From Leifsonia tongyongensis (lineage in GTDB: Bacteria; Actinomycetota; Actinomycetes; Actinomycetales; Microbacteriaceae): DNA of 64,000 nt. Below, one piece after another: positions 16,949 through 26,335 of this stretch. How positions within the stretch are numbered: the first letter of the stretch is position 1; the number at the start of each line of letters is the position of its first letter. The translations under genes were made by a program, and so were the position numbers. Where the stretch lies: NCBI RefSeq assembly GCF_010686705.1, contig NZ_JAAGWY010000002.1, forward strand, positions 148,001-212,000. The letters are read 5' to 3'. A model generated the notes under the pieces. It was not told the origin of the DNA. It saw only the letters and a list, made by a program, of their open reading frames with translations, and did no database searches.

Positions 16949-16978
16949 TTGGGTGGCGCGCCACGGAGGACGTACAGT
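16949..16978 (+). promoter_or_regulatory. Promoter of moaA (leaderless)
   Basis: -35-like TTGGGT (16949-16954), 18-base spacer, -10 TACAGT (16973-16978), then exactly six bases to the ATG at 16985, and no ribosome site. moaA thus appears to have its own leaderless promoter although it lies only 61 bases after the LysR gene. Confidence 0.6.
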
Positions 16979-16984
16979 GACAGC

Positions 16985-18052
16985 ATGACCCTGGTGAGTG
17001 TGGGCATCCCGCGCATCCGGCGCGATCCGGCGCAGATGCCGAGCCTTGCCGATCGACCGGACGTCCCCGGCCTCGTGGACCGGTTCGGCCGCGTCGCGCG
17101 TGACCTCCGCATCTCGGTCACGGAGAAGTGCTCGCTGCGCTGCACCTACTGCATGCCGGAGGCCGGCCTTCCGCCGATCGCGCGCGACGACCTCTTGACG
17201 CCGGTGGAGATCGCGCGGCTCGTGGGCATCGGCGTGCGCGACCTCGGCATCCGCGAGGTCCGTTTCACCGGTGGCGAACCGCTGATGCGCGTGGACCTCG
17301 ACGAGATCATCGGGCTCAGCGCTGCGGTCGCACCAGGCATCGACCTGTCGATCACGACGAATGCCGTCGGCCTCGAGCACCGGGTCGCCCGTCTCGTGGC
17401 AGCCGGTCTCACCCGCATCAACATCTCGCTGGACACCGTCGACCGCAAGCATTTCGCGGAGCTCACCCGGCGCGACAGGCTCGACTCGGTGTTCGCGGGG
17501 ATCCGCGCGGCGCACGCGGCCGGTCTGACCCCGCTCAAGCTCAACGCGGTGATGATGCGGTCGACCCTCGACGACGCGCCCGACCTGCTGGAGTGGGCGA
17601 TCGCCAACGGATGCCGGCTGCGGTTCATCGAACAGATGCCGCTCGACGCCGACCACACCTGGACGCGCGACAACCTCGTGACGGCGGCCGAGCTCCTGGA
17701 GAAGCTGGGCGAGCGGTTCGCGCTGGACGAGATCGGTCGCGACGACCCGTCGGCGCCGGCCGAGGAGTGGACGGTGGACGGCGGCCCGCACACGGTCGGC
17801 ATCATCGCGTCGGTCACCCGGCCGTTCTGCGAGAACTGCGACCGCACCAGGATCACGGCCGAGGGCACGGTCCGTTCGTGCCTGTTCGGCGACGACGAGA
17901 CCGACCTGCGGCCGCTGTTGCGGGGGAGCGCCACCGACGACGAGATCGCGCAGTGGTGGCGCGGCGCGATGTGGGGAAAGCAGGCGGGCCACGGGATCGA
18001 CGCGGCCGACTTCATCCCACCCGAGCGCAGCATGGGCGCGATCGGCGGCTGA
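16985..18052 (+). CDS. moaA: GTP 3',8-cyclase MoaA (molybdenum cofactor biosynthesis)
   Basis: 355 residues. The radical-SAM cluster motif is Cys49-x3-Cys53-x2-Cys56 (CSLRCTYC). The second substrate-side cluster is Cys282, Cys285 and Cys299 (FCENCDRTR and RSC), and the C-terminus is the essential Gly-Gly (MGAIGG). With MoaC it converts GTP to cyclic pyranopterin monophosphate, the first step of molybdopterin synthesis. Placement beside the cox genes fits a cofactor supply role. It converges on sufU across a 24-bp stem-loop. Confidence 0.96.
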   Translation: MTLVSVGIPRIRRDPAQMPSLADRPDVPGLVDRFGRVARDLRISVTEKCSLRCTYCMPEAGLPPIARDDLLTPVEIARLVGIGVRDLGIREVRFTGGEPLMRVDLDEIIGLSAAVAPGIDLSITTNAVGLEHRVARLVAAGLTRINISLDTVDRKHFAELTRRDRLDSVFAGIRAAHAAGLTPLKLNAVMMRSTLDDAPDLLEWAIANGCRLRFIEQMPLDADHTWTRDNLVTAAELLEKLGERFALDEIGRDDPSAPAEEWTVDGGPHTVGIIASVTRPFCENCDRTRITAEGTVRSCLFGDDETDLRPLLRGSATDDEIAQWWRGAMWGKQAGHGIDAADFIPPERSMGAIGG

Positions 18053-18072
18053 CCCGCCGCCCACCTTGTGCA

Positions 18073-18131
18073 TCGAGTCGGCGGTAACTCACCTCATCCG
18101 CCGGTTTTGAGGTGAGTTACCGCCGACTCGA
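18073..18131. terminator. Long perfect stem-loop between convergent moaA and sufU
   Basis: Two perfectly complementary 24-base arms (18073-18096 and 18108-18131, beginning TCGAGTCGG and ending CCGACTCGA) enclose an 11-base loop. It sits between two convergent genes and would work in both directions. There is only a short T run inside the loop, so it is not a textbook U-tract terminator. It may be a bidirectional barrier or a repeat element. Confidence 0.65.
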
Positions 18132-18145
18132 CGCGGCTGTAGGGC

Positions 18146-18631
18146 TCAGGCGCGAGTGAGGGCGTCCTCGAGCGCGACCCAGGGGAGCATCGCGCACTTG
18201 ATCCGCGCGACGTAGCGGGATGCGCCGGCCAGTACGACGGCGTCGCCGAGCAGCTCCTCGTCGCCCTCGACCGTGCCCTTCGACTGCATCATCGTGCGGA
18301 ACGCGTCGATCCGCGCGTTCACCGCGTCGCGCTCGAGGTCGTGGATGACGTCGGAGAGAAGGGATGCGGACGCCTGCGAGATCGCGCAGCCGTGGCCCTC
18401 CCAGCTCACGGCTTCGATCCGCCGGCCCGACGCATCCACTCGCACGCGAAGCGTGACCTCGTCGCCGCAGGTCGGGTTGATCTGGTGGGATTCGGCGCCC
18501 GACGGCTCGGTGAGCCCGTAGCCGTGCGGTCGGCGTGCGTGATCCATGATCACTTCCTGGTAGAGGTTGCGCAGGGACATGCCGTCCCCGCCGTCCACGC
18601 CGTGAGAGCTCGCCGCGCCGTGGTCGTTCAT
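18146..18631 (-). CDS. sufU: SUF system iron-sulfur scaffold/sulfur acceptor SufU
   Basis: 161 residues. After an N-terminal extension the SufU core starts at MSLRNLYQEVIMDHARRP, followed by NPTCGDEV, EGHGCAISQASAS and a C-terminal RIKCAMLPW. The three Cys and the Asp of CGDE are the zinc/cluster ligands of SufU, which takes sulfur from SufS. The start at 18631 overlaps the sufS stop (ATGA); the internal ATG at 18580 is the usual family start. It is the second gene of a sufS-sufU pair that provides Fe-S clusters. Confidence 0.92.
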   Translation of the reverse strand: MNDHGAASSHGVDGGDGMSLRNLYQEVIMDHARRPHGYGLTEPSGAESHQINPTCGDEVTLRVRVDASGRRIEAVSWEGHGCAISQASASLLSDVIHDLERDAVNARIDAFRTMMQSKGTVEGDEELLGDAVVLAGASRYVARIKCAMLPWVALEDALTRA

Positions 18632-19929
18632 CGCCCGAGTCCGAAGAACGGGCGCACGTCGGCGACGGCATTCAGGAAGGCGTCGACCTCATCCGGTGTC
18701 GAATACAGGTAGGCGCTCGCCCGGGTCGTGGCAGTGATGCCGTACCGGCGGTGGAGCGGCTGCGCGCAGTGGTGACCCACCCGCACTGCGATCCCCAGTT
18801 CGTCGAGGTACTGACCGACGTCGTGGGCGTGCACGTCGTCGACGACGAAACTCGCGAGACCGGCGCGGTCCTCGCCGGGACCGGGGCCGAGAACGCGGAT
18901 GCCCGGGATGTCCGCGAGCCCCGTGACGAGCCGCTGCCCGAGCGAGAACTCCCAGTCGTGGATGCGCTCCAGACCGACAGCGTCGAGGTAGCCGACCGCC
19001 GCGGCCAGGCCGATCGCCTGGGAGACCCGCTGCGTCCCCGCCTCGAACCGCTGCGGCGCCGGCAGGTACTCGGCGTGGTCGAGGGTCACCGTGGTGATCA
19101 TCGAGCCGCCGGTGAGGAACGGGGGGAGGGCGTCGAGGAGTTCGGCTCGCCCGTAGAGGACGCCGACACCCGTAGGGCCGAGCATCTTGTGGCCCGAGAA
19201 AGCCGCGAAGTCGACGTCGAGGGCGCGGAGGTCGAGCGGGCGATGCGGTGCGGACTGGCAGGCGTCGAGAACGACGAGAGCGCCCGCCGCGTGTGCGAGA
19301 GCCGTCAGCCTCTCGACGGGGTTCACCGTGCCGAGAACATTCGAGACGTGCGTGAAGCAGACCAGCCGGGTTCGATCGCCGATGACGTTCGCGGCCTCGG
19401 CGAGGTCGAGCGCGCCATCGTCGGTCAGGGGGATCACGCGGAGCGACGCCCCGGTGCGGGCCGCGAGTTCCTGCCACGGGACCAGGTTGGCGTGGTGCTC
19501 CATCTCGGTCACCACGATCTCGTCACCGGCGCCGAGCCGGAACCGCTCGGCTGCCTCGCCGCCCCGTCCGGCGCTCGCGTTCGACATCGCGTAGGCGACC
19601 AGGTTCAGCCCTTCCGTCGCGTTCGACGTCCAGACGATCTCGTCGTGATCGACGCCGACGAACGATGCGACCGTCGTGCGTGCGTTCTCGAACAGGTCGG
19701 TGGCCTCGGCGGCGAGCGTGTGCGCCCCGCGATGAACGGCGGAGTTGTAGTGGAGCGCGAAGTCGACCTCGGCATCGATCACCGCACGCGGGCGCTGCGA
19801 CGTCGCGCCGGAGTCGAGGTAGGCGAGCGGATGCCCGTTCACCCGCTCCCGGAGGATCGGGAAGTCGTCGCGCAGGCGTTCGACGTCGTCGATCGTCAGC
19901 GCGCGCGTCGTCGGGTCGGCAAGTGTCAT
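18628..19929 (-). CDS. sufS: Cysteine desulfurase SufS
   Basis: 433 residues. This PLP enzyme of the class V aminotransferase fold has its Schiff-base Lys in SGHKMLGP at about residue 247. The catalytic Cys, which carries the persulfide, is in RVGHHCAQPLHRR at about residue 388. It takes sulfur from cysteine and passes it to SufU, whose gene overlaps downstream. The length is slightly above the usual 405-420 residues. The ATG at 19929 begins the conserved N-terminal DDVERLRDDFPIL region. Bases 19930-20126 upstream hold no gene. Confidence 0.95.
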   Translation of the reverse strand: MTLADPTTRALTIDDVERLRDDFPILRERVNGHPLAYLDSGATSQRPRAVIDAEVDFALHYNSAVHRGAHTLAAEATDLFENARTTVASFVGVDHDEIVWTSNATEGLNLVAYAMSNASAGRGGEAAERFRLGAGDEIVVTEMEHHANLVPWQELAARTGASLRVIPLTDDGALDLAEAANVIGDRTRLVCFTHVSNVLGTVNPVERLTALAHAAGALVVLDACQSAPHRPLDLRALDVDFAAFSGHKMLGPTGVGVLYGRAELLDALPPFLTGGSMITTVTLDHAEYLPAPQRFEAGTQRVSQAIGLAAAVGYLDAVGLERIHDWEFSLGQRLVTGLADIPGIRVLGPGPGEDRAGLASFVVDDVHAHDVGQYLDELGIAVRVGHHCAQPLHRRYGITATTRASAYLYSTPDEVDAFLNAVADVRPFFGLGR

Positions 19930-20126
19930 CGCAGTGCAGTCCTGTTCGTGTGGGGCGCGGCGCCGGTCACCGGTCTGGTCACAGCGCCGCTGTCCGCTCT
20001 CCAAGGCTACGCCGCCGAACAGCGCGATGGGTCGGCTGTGACATTGTTGCGAGCCTGCACCAGAGCTGCCCCGACGGCGTACATTCGGGAATCGGAGCCG
20101 AACTCGACATCGGACGGAGAAACACC

Positions 20127-20423
20127 ATGACCGTGAAACTGGGAATCCTGGCGCTGCTGCAGGCCAAGCCGGGCAAGGGGGACGAGCTCGGCGCCTTCCT
20201 CGAGGGCGGCAGATCCATCGCCGCGGGTGAGGACGGCACCATCACCTGGTACGCCTTCAAGGTGAGCGATACCACGTACGGCATCTTCGACACCTTCGAG
20301 ACCGAGGATGCGCGCCAGGCGCACCTGAACGGCGAGATCCCGAAGGCGCTCGGGCAGGTGGCGCCCGACCTTCTCGCGGCCGACCCGGACATCCGCACCA
20401 TCGAGATCCTCGCCGTGAAATAG
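20127..20423 (+). CDS. ABM-superfamily small protein (antibiotic biosynthesis monooxygenase fold)
   Basis: 98 residues with the dimeric ferredoxin-like ABM pattern: VKLGILALLQAKPGKGDELGAFL at the start, GTITWYAFKVSDTTYGIFDTFETED in the middle and a final strand RTIEILAVK. Family members include quinol monooxygenases and heme-degrading enzymes, but most small ones have no proven reaction. GGAGA lies six bases before the ATG. It is a single-gene unit between sufS (divergent) and the penicillin-binding protein. Confidence 0.82.
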   Translation: MTVKLGILALLQAKPGKGDELGAFLEGGRSIAAGEDGTITWYAFKVSDTTYGIFDTFETEDARQAHLNGEIPKALGQVAPDLLAADPDIRTIEILAVK

Positions 20424-20482
20424 GTGCATCCACCGTCTCCTGATGAGGGTTCGGACAGGGTTCACACCAACCTGTCAGGCAA

Positions 20483-23122
20483 ATGCACGTAAACCAGTGG
20501 GACGGTGGGACGGTGGACATACCCCCGCTCTCTTTCCCGCGCGACCGCATGGCCGACCTCAGGAGACGGCTGGAACCTCTGCGGCACTATGAGATCACGC
20601 CCGCGAAAACCCGTCTCGGCGTCTTCGCACAGATCGGCGTCGCCTGCCTGATGGCCGCCGTGCTCGTCGCGGCCGTCATGCTTCCCGGGCTCCTCGGCGT
20701 GGGAGCCGCGGCGTCTGCCGGGATCAACGGTTTCAACGAGTTGCCCTCGAGCCTGAAGATCGCGCCGTTCGCCCAGAATTCCGCCATCTACGCCAAGAAG
20801 GGCGGAGTCGAGGTTCCGATCGCGTCCTTCTACGCGCAGGACCGGGTGAACGTCACGTGGAATGCGGTCGCGCAGACCGTCAAGGATGCGACGATCGCGG
20901 CCGAAGACCCGCGCTTCTATGCGGAGGGCGCCGTCGACATCCTGGGAACCGTGCGCGGAGCGCTCTCGACCGTCGCCGGCGGATCGGTTCAGGGTGGATC
21001 GTCGATCACCCAGCAGTATGTGAAGAACGTCGAGGTGCAGCAGTGCGACGCACTCACCGACGCGAAGGCGGTGCAGGCGTGCTACCAGAGCGCGGCCGGA
21101 GTCACCCTGCAGCGCAAAGTGCAGGAGATGCGGTACGCGGTCGGGCTCGAGAAGGTGTACAGCAAGAACCAGATCCTGATGGGCTACCTCAACGTCGTCG
21201 GGTTCGGCGGGCAGATCTACGGAATCGAGAGCGCCGCTCACTACTACTTCGGCATCTCGGCCTCGCAGCTGAGCCTGGTTCAGGCGGCGACCCTGGTGGC
21301 CATCCTGAACAACCCCTCGAACCTGCGGATCGACCAGCCGAAGAACGCGGCCAACGGTGCCGCCAACGGCTACAAACTGACGAAGGAACGCCGCGACTAC
21401 GTCCTCGACCGCATGTACGTGAACCACAAGATCACGGCGGCGGAGCGGACAGCCGCAAAAGCCACCCCGGTGAAGCCCACGATCACGCCCACGACCTCGG
21501 GGTGCGCCACCGCCGCGCAGTACAACGCAGCCTTCTTCTGCGACTACGTGCGCGACGTCGTGCTCAACGACCCGGCTTTCGGCGCCACGTCGGCCGACCG
21601 CTGGGGCACGCTCAACCGCGGTGGGCTGAAGATCTACACCACCCTGAACCTCGACCTCCAGGCCGTCGCCCAGAAGTCGCTCAGTTCCTACATCCCCGCG
21701 TCGGCCCAGGGCATCGACCTCGGGGCGTCGAACGTCTCGACCGAGACGGGTACGGGTCGCATCCTCACGATGGTCGAGAACCGATCCTTCAACAACACGG
21801 ACCAGGCCGTCCCGGGCACGACGGCCGTCAACTACAACACCGATGAGGCGTACGGCGGATCGCAGGGATTCCAGACCGGTTCGACGTTCAAGGCCTTCGA
21901 CCTCGCCGCCTGGCTCCAGGCAGGGCACAGTCTCTACGAGAGCATCGACGCGACGCACTACGACTTCCCGACCTCCGACTTCACCAACACGTGCGCCAAT
22001 ATCGCGGGGCCGGACTGGCAGGTGTCCAACGACGAGGGCTCGGCCGGTTACCTGTCCGTCATGTCGGCCACCGCCCAGTCGGTGAACACGGCGTTCGCGA
22101 TGATGGCTACGAAGATCGACCTGTGCTCGATCCTGAATGCGGCCAAGGGGCTGGATGTGCATCCCGCGTCCCCGAACAATCCCCTGAACTCCTTCCCGTC
22201 CATGGTGCTCGGCACCAACTACCTCTCCCCCCTCACGATGGCGACCGCGTACGCCGGCATCGCCAACGGTGGCGTGGTCTGCACACCCGTCGCCATCGAC
22301 CGGGTGATCAACGCGGACGGCTCCGCCCGTGCAGTCACCCCGTCGAAGTGCACCCAGGGCATCGCACCGAACATCGCAGCCGGCGTCAGCTACGCCCTGG
22401 AGGGCGTCCTGCGCGGGGGCGGGACCGCCGCGAGTGCGAACCCGGGCGACGGCGTCCCGATCATGGGCAAGACGGGCACCACCGACAACTCCCTCCAGAA
22501 CTGGCTCGTCACCTCGACCAGCAAGGTGTCGACGGCGACCTGGGTGGGCAACGTCTCCGGCTCGACCCCGCTGCGCAGCCTGAACTTCAACGGTGTCGGC
22601 GGCGGCAACGTCAAATTCGAGATCGCACGACCGATCCTGCAGGCGATCAACGCGGCCTACGGCGGCGCTCCGTTCACGCAGCCGTCGGATGCGCAGCTCT
22701 ACGGCACGCAGGTCACGGTTCCGGATGTCTCGGGCCAGACCCCGCAGGCGGCCCAGTCGGAGCTGCAGAACCTCGGTCTCACCGTGACGATCGACCCGAA
22801 TCAGGTGGACAGCTCGCAGCCCGCCGGGCAGGTGGATTCGACGAACCCGAGCGCCGGCAGCCGGGTCAGCAGCGGGGACTCGATCACGATCGAGGTGAGC
22901 AACGGCAGCGGCGCGCAGACGGCGACGCCGGGGACGATCCCGACCGGGCTGGTCGGCCAGTCCGTCGCGAACGCCCAGTCTGCGCTGGCGGCGGCCGGTT
23001 TCACGAACGTGACCGTCAAGGGAGCGGGCCGCAACGATCCGAACGCGATCGTGACTTCCGTCAACCCCGGCGAGGGCTCCCAGGCCCCTACGGACACGCC
23101 TGTGAAACTGTCCACGGGCTAG
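20483..23122 (+). CDS. Class A penicillin-binding protein with PASTA domains
   Basis: 879 residues: a cytoplasmic tail, one membrane helix (about 50-72), a GT51 glycosyltransferase (about 100-270), a transpeptidase and two C-terminal PASTA domains (about 745-879). GT51 motifs are EDPRFYAEGAVD near 141 and GSSITQQYVKN. Transpeptidase motifs are STFK near 467, SVN near 534 and KTGTT near 662. It polymerises and cross-links peptidoglycan, and the PASTA domains probably sense muropeptides. The usual GT51 motif has His where this has Glu (position 8 of the motif), which is unusual. The start is uncertain: ATG 20483, GTG 20513 and ATG 20549 are possible. Confidence 0.93.
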   Translation: MHVNQWDGGTVDIPPLSFPRDRMADLRRRLEPLRHYEITPAKTRLGVFAQIGVACLMAAVLVAAVMLPGLLGVGAAASAGINGFNELPSSLKIAPFAQNSAIYAKKGGVEVPIASFYAQDRVNVTWNAVAQTVKDATIAAEDPRFYAEGAVDILGTVRGALSTVAGGSVQGGSSITQQYVKNVEVQQCDALTDAKAVQACYQSAAGVTLQRKVQEMRYAVGLEKVYSKNQILMGYLNVVGFGGQIYGIESAAHYYFGISASQLSLVQAATLVAILNNPSNLRIDQPKNAANGAANGYKLTKERRDYVLDRMYVNHKITAAERTAAKATPVKPTITPTTSGCATAAQYNAAFFCDYVRDVVLNDPAFGATSADRWGTLNRGGLKIYTTLNLDLQAVAQKSLSSYIPASAQGIDLGASNVSTETGTGRILTMVENRSFNNTDQAVPGTTAVNYNTDEAYGGSQGFQTGSTFKAFDLAAWLQAGHSLYESIDATHYDFPTSDFTNTCANIAGPDWQVSNDEGSAGYLSVMSATAQSVNTAFAMMATKIDLCSILNAAKGLDVHPASPNNPLNSFPSMVLGTNYLSPLTMATAYAGIANGGVVCTPVAIDRVINADGSARAVTPSKCTQGIAPNIAAGVSYALEGVLRGGGTAASANPGDGVPIMGKTGTTDNSLQNWLVTSTSKVSTATWVGNVSGSTPLRSLNFNGVGGGNVKFEIARPILQAINAAYGGAPFTQPSDAQLYGTQVTVPDVSGQTPQAAQSELQNLGLTVTIDPNQVDSSQPAGQVDSTNPSAGSRVSSGDSITIEVSNGSGAQTATPGTIPTGLVGQSVANAQSALAAAGFTNVTVKGAGRNDPNAIVTSVNPGEGSQAPTDTPVKLSTG

Positions 23123-23151
23123 GGGAATATCCCGGGGTCTCCGTTGTTGAA

Positions 23152-23172
23152 CTTGAGCGTACACGACTCAAC
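23152..23172. promoter_or_regulatory. HAIR-like element (HspR-associated inverted repeat)
   Basis: CTTGAGC-N7-ACTCAAC. The actinobacterial HAIR consensus is CTTGAGT-N7-ACTCAAG, so arm order and the 7-base spacer are conserved and only the final base of each arm differs. It lies 21 bases upstream of the Clp ATPase start codon, as expected for heat-shock repression by HspR. No hspR gene is in the window. Confidence 0.75.
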
Positions 23173-23193
23173 TTTCAAGAAACAGGAGATCTC

Positions 23194-25752
23194 GTGCCCG
23201 ACAACTTCACTCCCGAGGGCGACGCCGGCAACTCGTTCGACGAGTTCCTCGCGCGTTATCTCGCGGGTGAGCGCGCTCGTTCATCGCGCTCGATCGACAT
23301 CAGCCGCTTCCTCAGCCGCCGTACCCAGGAGGTCCTGGCGGAGGCCGGCCGGTTCGCGCTCGAACACGGCCACCGCGAGCTGGACTCACTTCACATCCTC
23401 CGCGTGATGGTCGACCAGGAGCCCGCCGCCGACGCGATGCGCCGGATCGGCGTCGACCCCGCCGCGGTCGCCGCGGCAGCCGAGCAGCGGCTCCCGCAGA
23501 GCGGCAACCTCGTCGACGCGGACTCCGCATCGATCACGCCCTCAGCGCAGCGTGCGCTGTTCCACGCGTACCAGGTCGCCCGTGCATCCGGTGCCACCTA
23601 CATCGACCCCGAGCACCTCTTCTTCGCGCTCGTCATCGTGCAGGATTCGCCTGCCGGGCAGGTGCTGCAGGCGGCCGGCGTGACCCCGGACGCGCTGACG
23701 TCGGCGATGCGCCAGACCACGAGCGTCGGCCCCGACGGGGCTCCGGTGCCCGAGGGCGCCGAGGCGTCCGCCACCCCGATGCTCGACCAGTTCGGCACCG
23801 ACCTGACGGCGCTCGCCCGCGAGGGCAGGCTGGACCCGGTCATCGGCCGCCTCGACGAGATCGAGCAGACCGTCGAGATCCTGTCCCGGCGCACCAAGAA
23901 CAACCCGGTGCTCGTCGGTGAGGCGGGCGTCGGCAAGACCGCCATCGTCGAAGGACTCGCGCAGGCCGTCGTCGACGGCGCCGTGCCCGAGCAGCTGCGC
24001 AGCAAGCGCGTGGTCTCGCTCGACCTGGCCGGGATGGTCGCAGGCACCCGCTACCGTGGCGACTTCGAAGAGCGCCTCACCAAGCTGATGGACGAGATCA
24101 GCGCAGGCCGCGACGAGCTCATCGTCTTCATCGACGAGCTCCACACGGTGGTCGGCGCGGGCGGATCCGGTGAGAGCGGCGGCATGGACGCCGGCAACAT
24201 CCTGAAGCCCCGGCTCGCCCGCGGCGACCTGCACATGGTCGGCGCGACGACGCTCAAGGAGTACCGCCGCATCGAGAAGGACCCCGCCCTCGAGCGCCGG
24301 TTCCAGCCGGTGACGGTCGGCGAGCCCAGCATCGAAGACGCTGTGCTCATCCTCGCTGGCCTGCGCAAGGTCTACGAAGAGCACCACGGTGTCAGCTACA
24401 CCGACGACGCGATCCGCTCCGCCGTCGAGCTGTCCGCCCGGTACGTCTCCGACCGTTTCCTGCCCGACAAGGCCATCGACCTGATCGACCAGGCCGGCGC
24501 GCGACTGCGACTGTCTCTCGGCAAGCGGGTCGACGCATCCGCCCTCCTCGAGCGTCTTGCGAACCTGGAGGCCGAGAAGAACTCGGCCGTCTCGGCGGAG
24601 CACTACGAGGACGCGTCGCGCCTGCGTGACGAGATCGAGGCCGTCCAGGCCGAGCTCGACACGATGAGCACGAAGCCGCAGGCGGAAGCCGTGGTGGGCG
24701 AGCCCGAGATCGCCGCGGTTATCTCGCGTGCGACCGGCATCCCGGTCAGCCGCATCGGCGAAGCCGACCGCGAGCGTCTCGCGCGCCTCGAGACGGAACT
24801 GCACCGGCGGGTCGTCGGCCAGGACGACGCGGTCGTCGCGGTCTCCAAGGCCGTGCGCCGCAACCGCACCGGGATGGGCGACCAGCGTCGACCGGTCGGC
24901 AGCTTCCTGTTCCTCGGCCCCACCGGCGTCGGCAAGACCGAGCTGGCGAAGGCCCTGGCGGCGTCGCTGTTCGGCGATGAGAAGGCCATGCTGCGCTTCG
25001 ACATGAGCGAGTTCGGCGAGCGTCACACCGTCGCACGCCTGGTTGGTGCCCCTCCCGGATACGTCGGCTACGACGAGGCCGGCCAGCTCACCGAACGCGT
25101 GCGGCGCAACCCGTACTCGGTGCTGCTGTTCGACGAGATCGAGAAGGCGCACCCCGACGTGTTCAACCTGCTGCTGCAGGTGCTCGACGACGGACGCCTC
25201 ACCGACGGCCAGGGCCGCACGGTCGACTTCCGCAACACGGTCGTCATCATGACCTCGAACCTCGGTTCGGAGTTCCTCGCGTCGAGGAGCGGTGCGCTCG
25301 GATTCGTGCCCGTGGGCGCATCCGGTGACGCCAGCGGCTTCGCGTCCGAGAAGGACCTGCGCGACCGCGTCATGGGCAAGCTCCGTGAGGCGATGCGGCC
25401 CGAGTTCCTGAACCGTATCGACGAGATCGTGCTGTTCCGGAAGCTCGACAAGGCTCAACTGCGCGACATCGTGCGCCTGCTGCTCGCAGCGACGGCCGCC
25501 CGGCTCGGGCAGCGCGACGTCGAGCTGGACGCGACGGATGCCGCGGTCGAGTGGATCGCCGACAACGGCTACGAGCCCGAGTACGGCGCTCGCCCGCTGC
25601 GGAGGCTCATCCAGCGCGAGCTCGACGACCGCGTCGCGGACCTGCTGGTCAGCGGCGAACTGGTCGACGGCGGAACGGTGCGCGTGGACGCCCGCGACGG
25701 CGACCTGATCGTCGCCGCAGCGGCCCCTGCCGGTCTCGCCGCAGCAGCCTAG
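23194..25752 (+). CDS. ClpC-like AAA+ chaperone, Clp protease ATP-binding subunit
   Basis: 852 residues: a double Clp_N domain (about 35-180), AAA-1 with Walker A GEAGVGKT near 242, a short middle domain with a UVR-like [12 protein letters not shown] near 475, AAA-2 with Walker A GPTGVGKT near 575, and the Clp C-terminal D2-small domain. The middle domain is far shorter than in ClpB, and an LGF tripeptide near 701 resembles the loop that docks on ClpP. I therefore favour a proteolytic ClpC-type partner over a ClpB disaggregase. The GTG at 23194 has AGGAG five bases upstream. The HAIR element indicates heat-shock control. Confidence 0.9.
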   Translation: MPDNFTPEGDAGNSFDEFLARYLAGERARSSRSIDISRFLSRRTQEVLAEAGRFALEHGHRELDSLHILRVMVDQEPAADAMRRIGVDPAAVAAAAEQRLPQSGNLVDADSASITPSAQRALFHAYQVARASGATYIDPEHLFFALVIVQDSPAGQVLQAAGVTPDALTSAMRQTTSVGPDGAPVPEGAEASATPMLDQFGTDLTALAREGRLDPVIGRLDEIEQTVEILSRRTKNNPVLVGEAGVGKTAIVEGLAQAVVDGAVPEQLRSKRVVSLDLAGMVAGTRYRGDFEERLTKLMDEISAGRDELIVFIDELHTVVGAGGSGESGGMDAGNILKPRLARGDLHMVGATTLKEYRRIEKDPALERRFQPVTVGEPSIEDAVLILAGLRKVYEEHHGVSYTDDAIRSAVELSARYVSDRFLPDKAIDLIDQAGARLRLSLGKRVDASALLERLANLEAEKNSAVSAEHYEDASRLRDEIEAVQAELDTMSTKPQAEAVVGEPEIAAVISRATGIPVSRIGEADRERLARLETELHRRVVGQDDAVVAVSKAVRRNRTGMGDQRRPVGSFLFLGPTGVGKTELAKALAASLFGDEKAMLRFDMSEFGERHTVARLVGAPPGYVGYDEAGQLTERVRRNPYSVLLFDEIEKAHPDVFNLLLQVLDDGRLTDGQGRTVDFRNTVVIMTSNLGSEFLASRSGALGFVPVGASGDASGFASEKDLRDRVMGKLREAMRPEFLNRIDEIVLFRKLDKAQLRDIVRLLLAATAARLGQRDVELDATDAAVEWIADNGYEPEYGARPLRRLIQRELDDRVADLLVSGELVDGGTVRVDARDGDLIVAAAAPAGLAAAA

Positions 25753-25762
25753 TAGGCGCGCA

Positions 25763-25816
25763 AGCACAGCAATCGTGGGGGAAAGAAGCGATTCTTTCCC
25801 CCACTTTTTCTGTGCT
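25763..25816. terminator. Strong hairpin terminator between convergent genes
   Basis: A 13-bp perfect stem GTGGGGGAAAGAA/TTCTTTCCCCCAC (25775-25787 and 25792-25804) is closed by a GCGA tetraloop and followed by TTTTT. Outer arms AGCACAG (25763-25769) and CTGTGCT (25810-25816) pair as well. It ends the clp gene and, read in reverse, the SHOCT-protein gene. Confidence 0.85.
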
Positions 25817-25825
25817 CGCTGCGCG

Positions 25826-26236
25826 TCAGGCGGTGGGGGCGGCTGCGGCGGGGGATCCCGAGAGGGCTTTGGCCTTGAGGGCGTCGAACTCGGGCTGGGT
25901 GATCGTGCCGGAGTCGAGAAGCGCCTTGGCCTTCGCGATGTCGTCGGCCGGCGATGACGGCGTGGCCGCGACCGAGCGGATGTACGAATTGGCGTCGGCT
26001 TGGGCGGCTTCGGCTGCTGCCCGCTGGCGTTCGGCCATCCCGCGCCCGCGCGCGATCAGGTAGACGAGTGCCGTGAGGAACGGCAGGAACACCAGGAAGA
26101 TCACCCACACCGCCTTCCACCAGCCGTTCAGCTTGTGGTCGCGGAAGAGGTCTCCGATGATCGAGAACAGGATCATCAGGTAGGCGATGAAGACGAATGT
26201 CCAGAAGAAGAACGAAACGAAGTCCCAGAAGTTCAC
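25826..26236 (-). CDS. PLDc_N/SHOCT small membrane protein
   Basis: About 136 residues. Two hydrophobic helices (FVSFFFWTFVFIAYLMILFSIIGDLF and a second with WWKAVWVIFLVFLPFLTALVYLIARG) match the phospholipase-D N-terminal-like membrane domain. A linker leads to a C-terminal SHOCT motif (DDIAKAKALLDSGTITQPEFDALKAKAL). SHOCT motifs act as oligomerisation modules. A GTG at 26236 starts the domain; AAAGG lies about ten bases upstream. The promoter is marked by palindrome A (26315-26335) and a TACATT hexamer, which links it to the stress regulon described at 45-50 kb. Confidence 0.8.
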   Translation of the reverse strand: MNFWDFVSFFFWTFVFIAYLMILFSIIGDLFRDHKLNGWWKAVWVIFLVFLPFLTALVYLIARGRGMAERQRAAAEAAQADANSYIRSVAATPSSPADDIAKAKALLDSGTITQPEFDALKAKALSGSPAAAAPTA

Positions 26237-26287
26237 GAGAGTTGACCTTTCAGACGGCGCGGCCCTGACGGGAGCGTCAGTCGCTCG

Positions 26288-26335
26288 AATGTAACGGCGT
26301 CGCGCTGGCGGGTGCATCACCCTCATCGGGTGATG
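26288..26335 (-). promoter_or_regulatory. Palindrome site A and -10 of SHOCT gene
   Basis: CATCACC-N7-GGTGATG (26315-26335), with perfect arms, is followed on the minus strand after 21 bases by -10 TACATT (26293-26288). Transcription would start near 26281 and leave a leader of about 45 bases before the GTG at 26236. The palindrome and its distance to the -10 match sites B, C and D. Within the 383-base stretch 26237-26619 the other feature is the sorting-signal remnant. Confidence 0.7.

Noticed and set aside
20454-20476. GACAGGGTT-CACACC-AACCTGTC as a terminator of the ABM gene
   Set aside because: The arms pair with a bulge and no T run follows; it might instead be an operator of the PBP gene. 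The evidence is too weak to annotate either.
20462-23164. 900-codon minus-strand frame opposite the penicillin-binding protein
   Set aside because: Antisense shadow. The plus strand encodes all GT51, transpeptidase and PASTA motifs; the other strand has no recognisable domain and an Arg/Asp-biased composition.
23542-25767. 741-codon minus-strand frame opposite the Clp ATPase
   Set aside because: Shadow of the AAA+ gene; no start signal, no domain.
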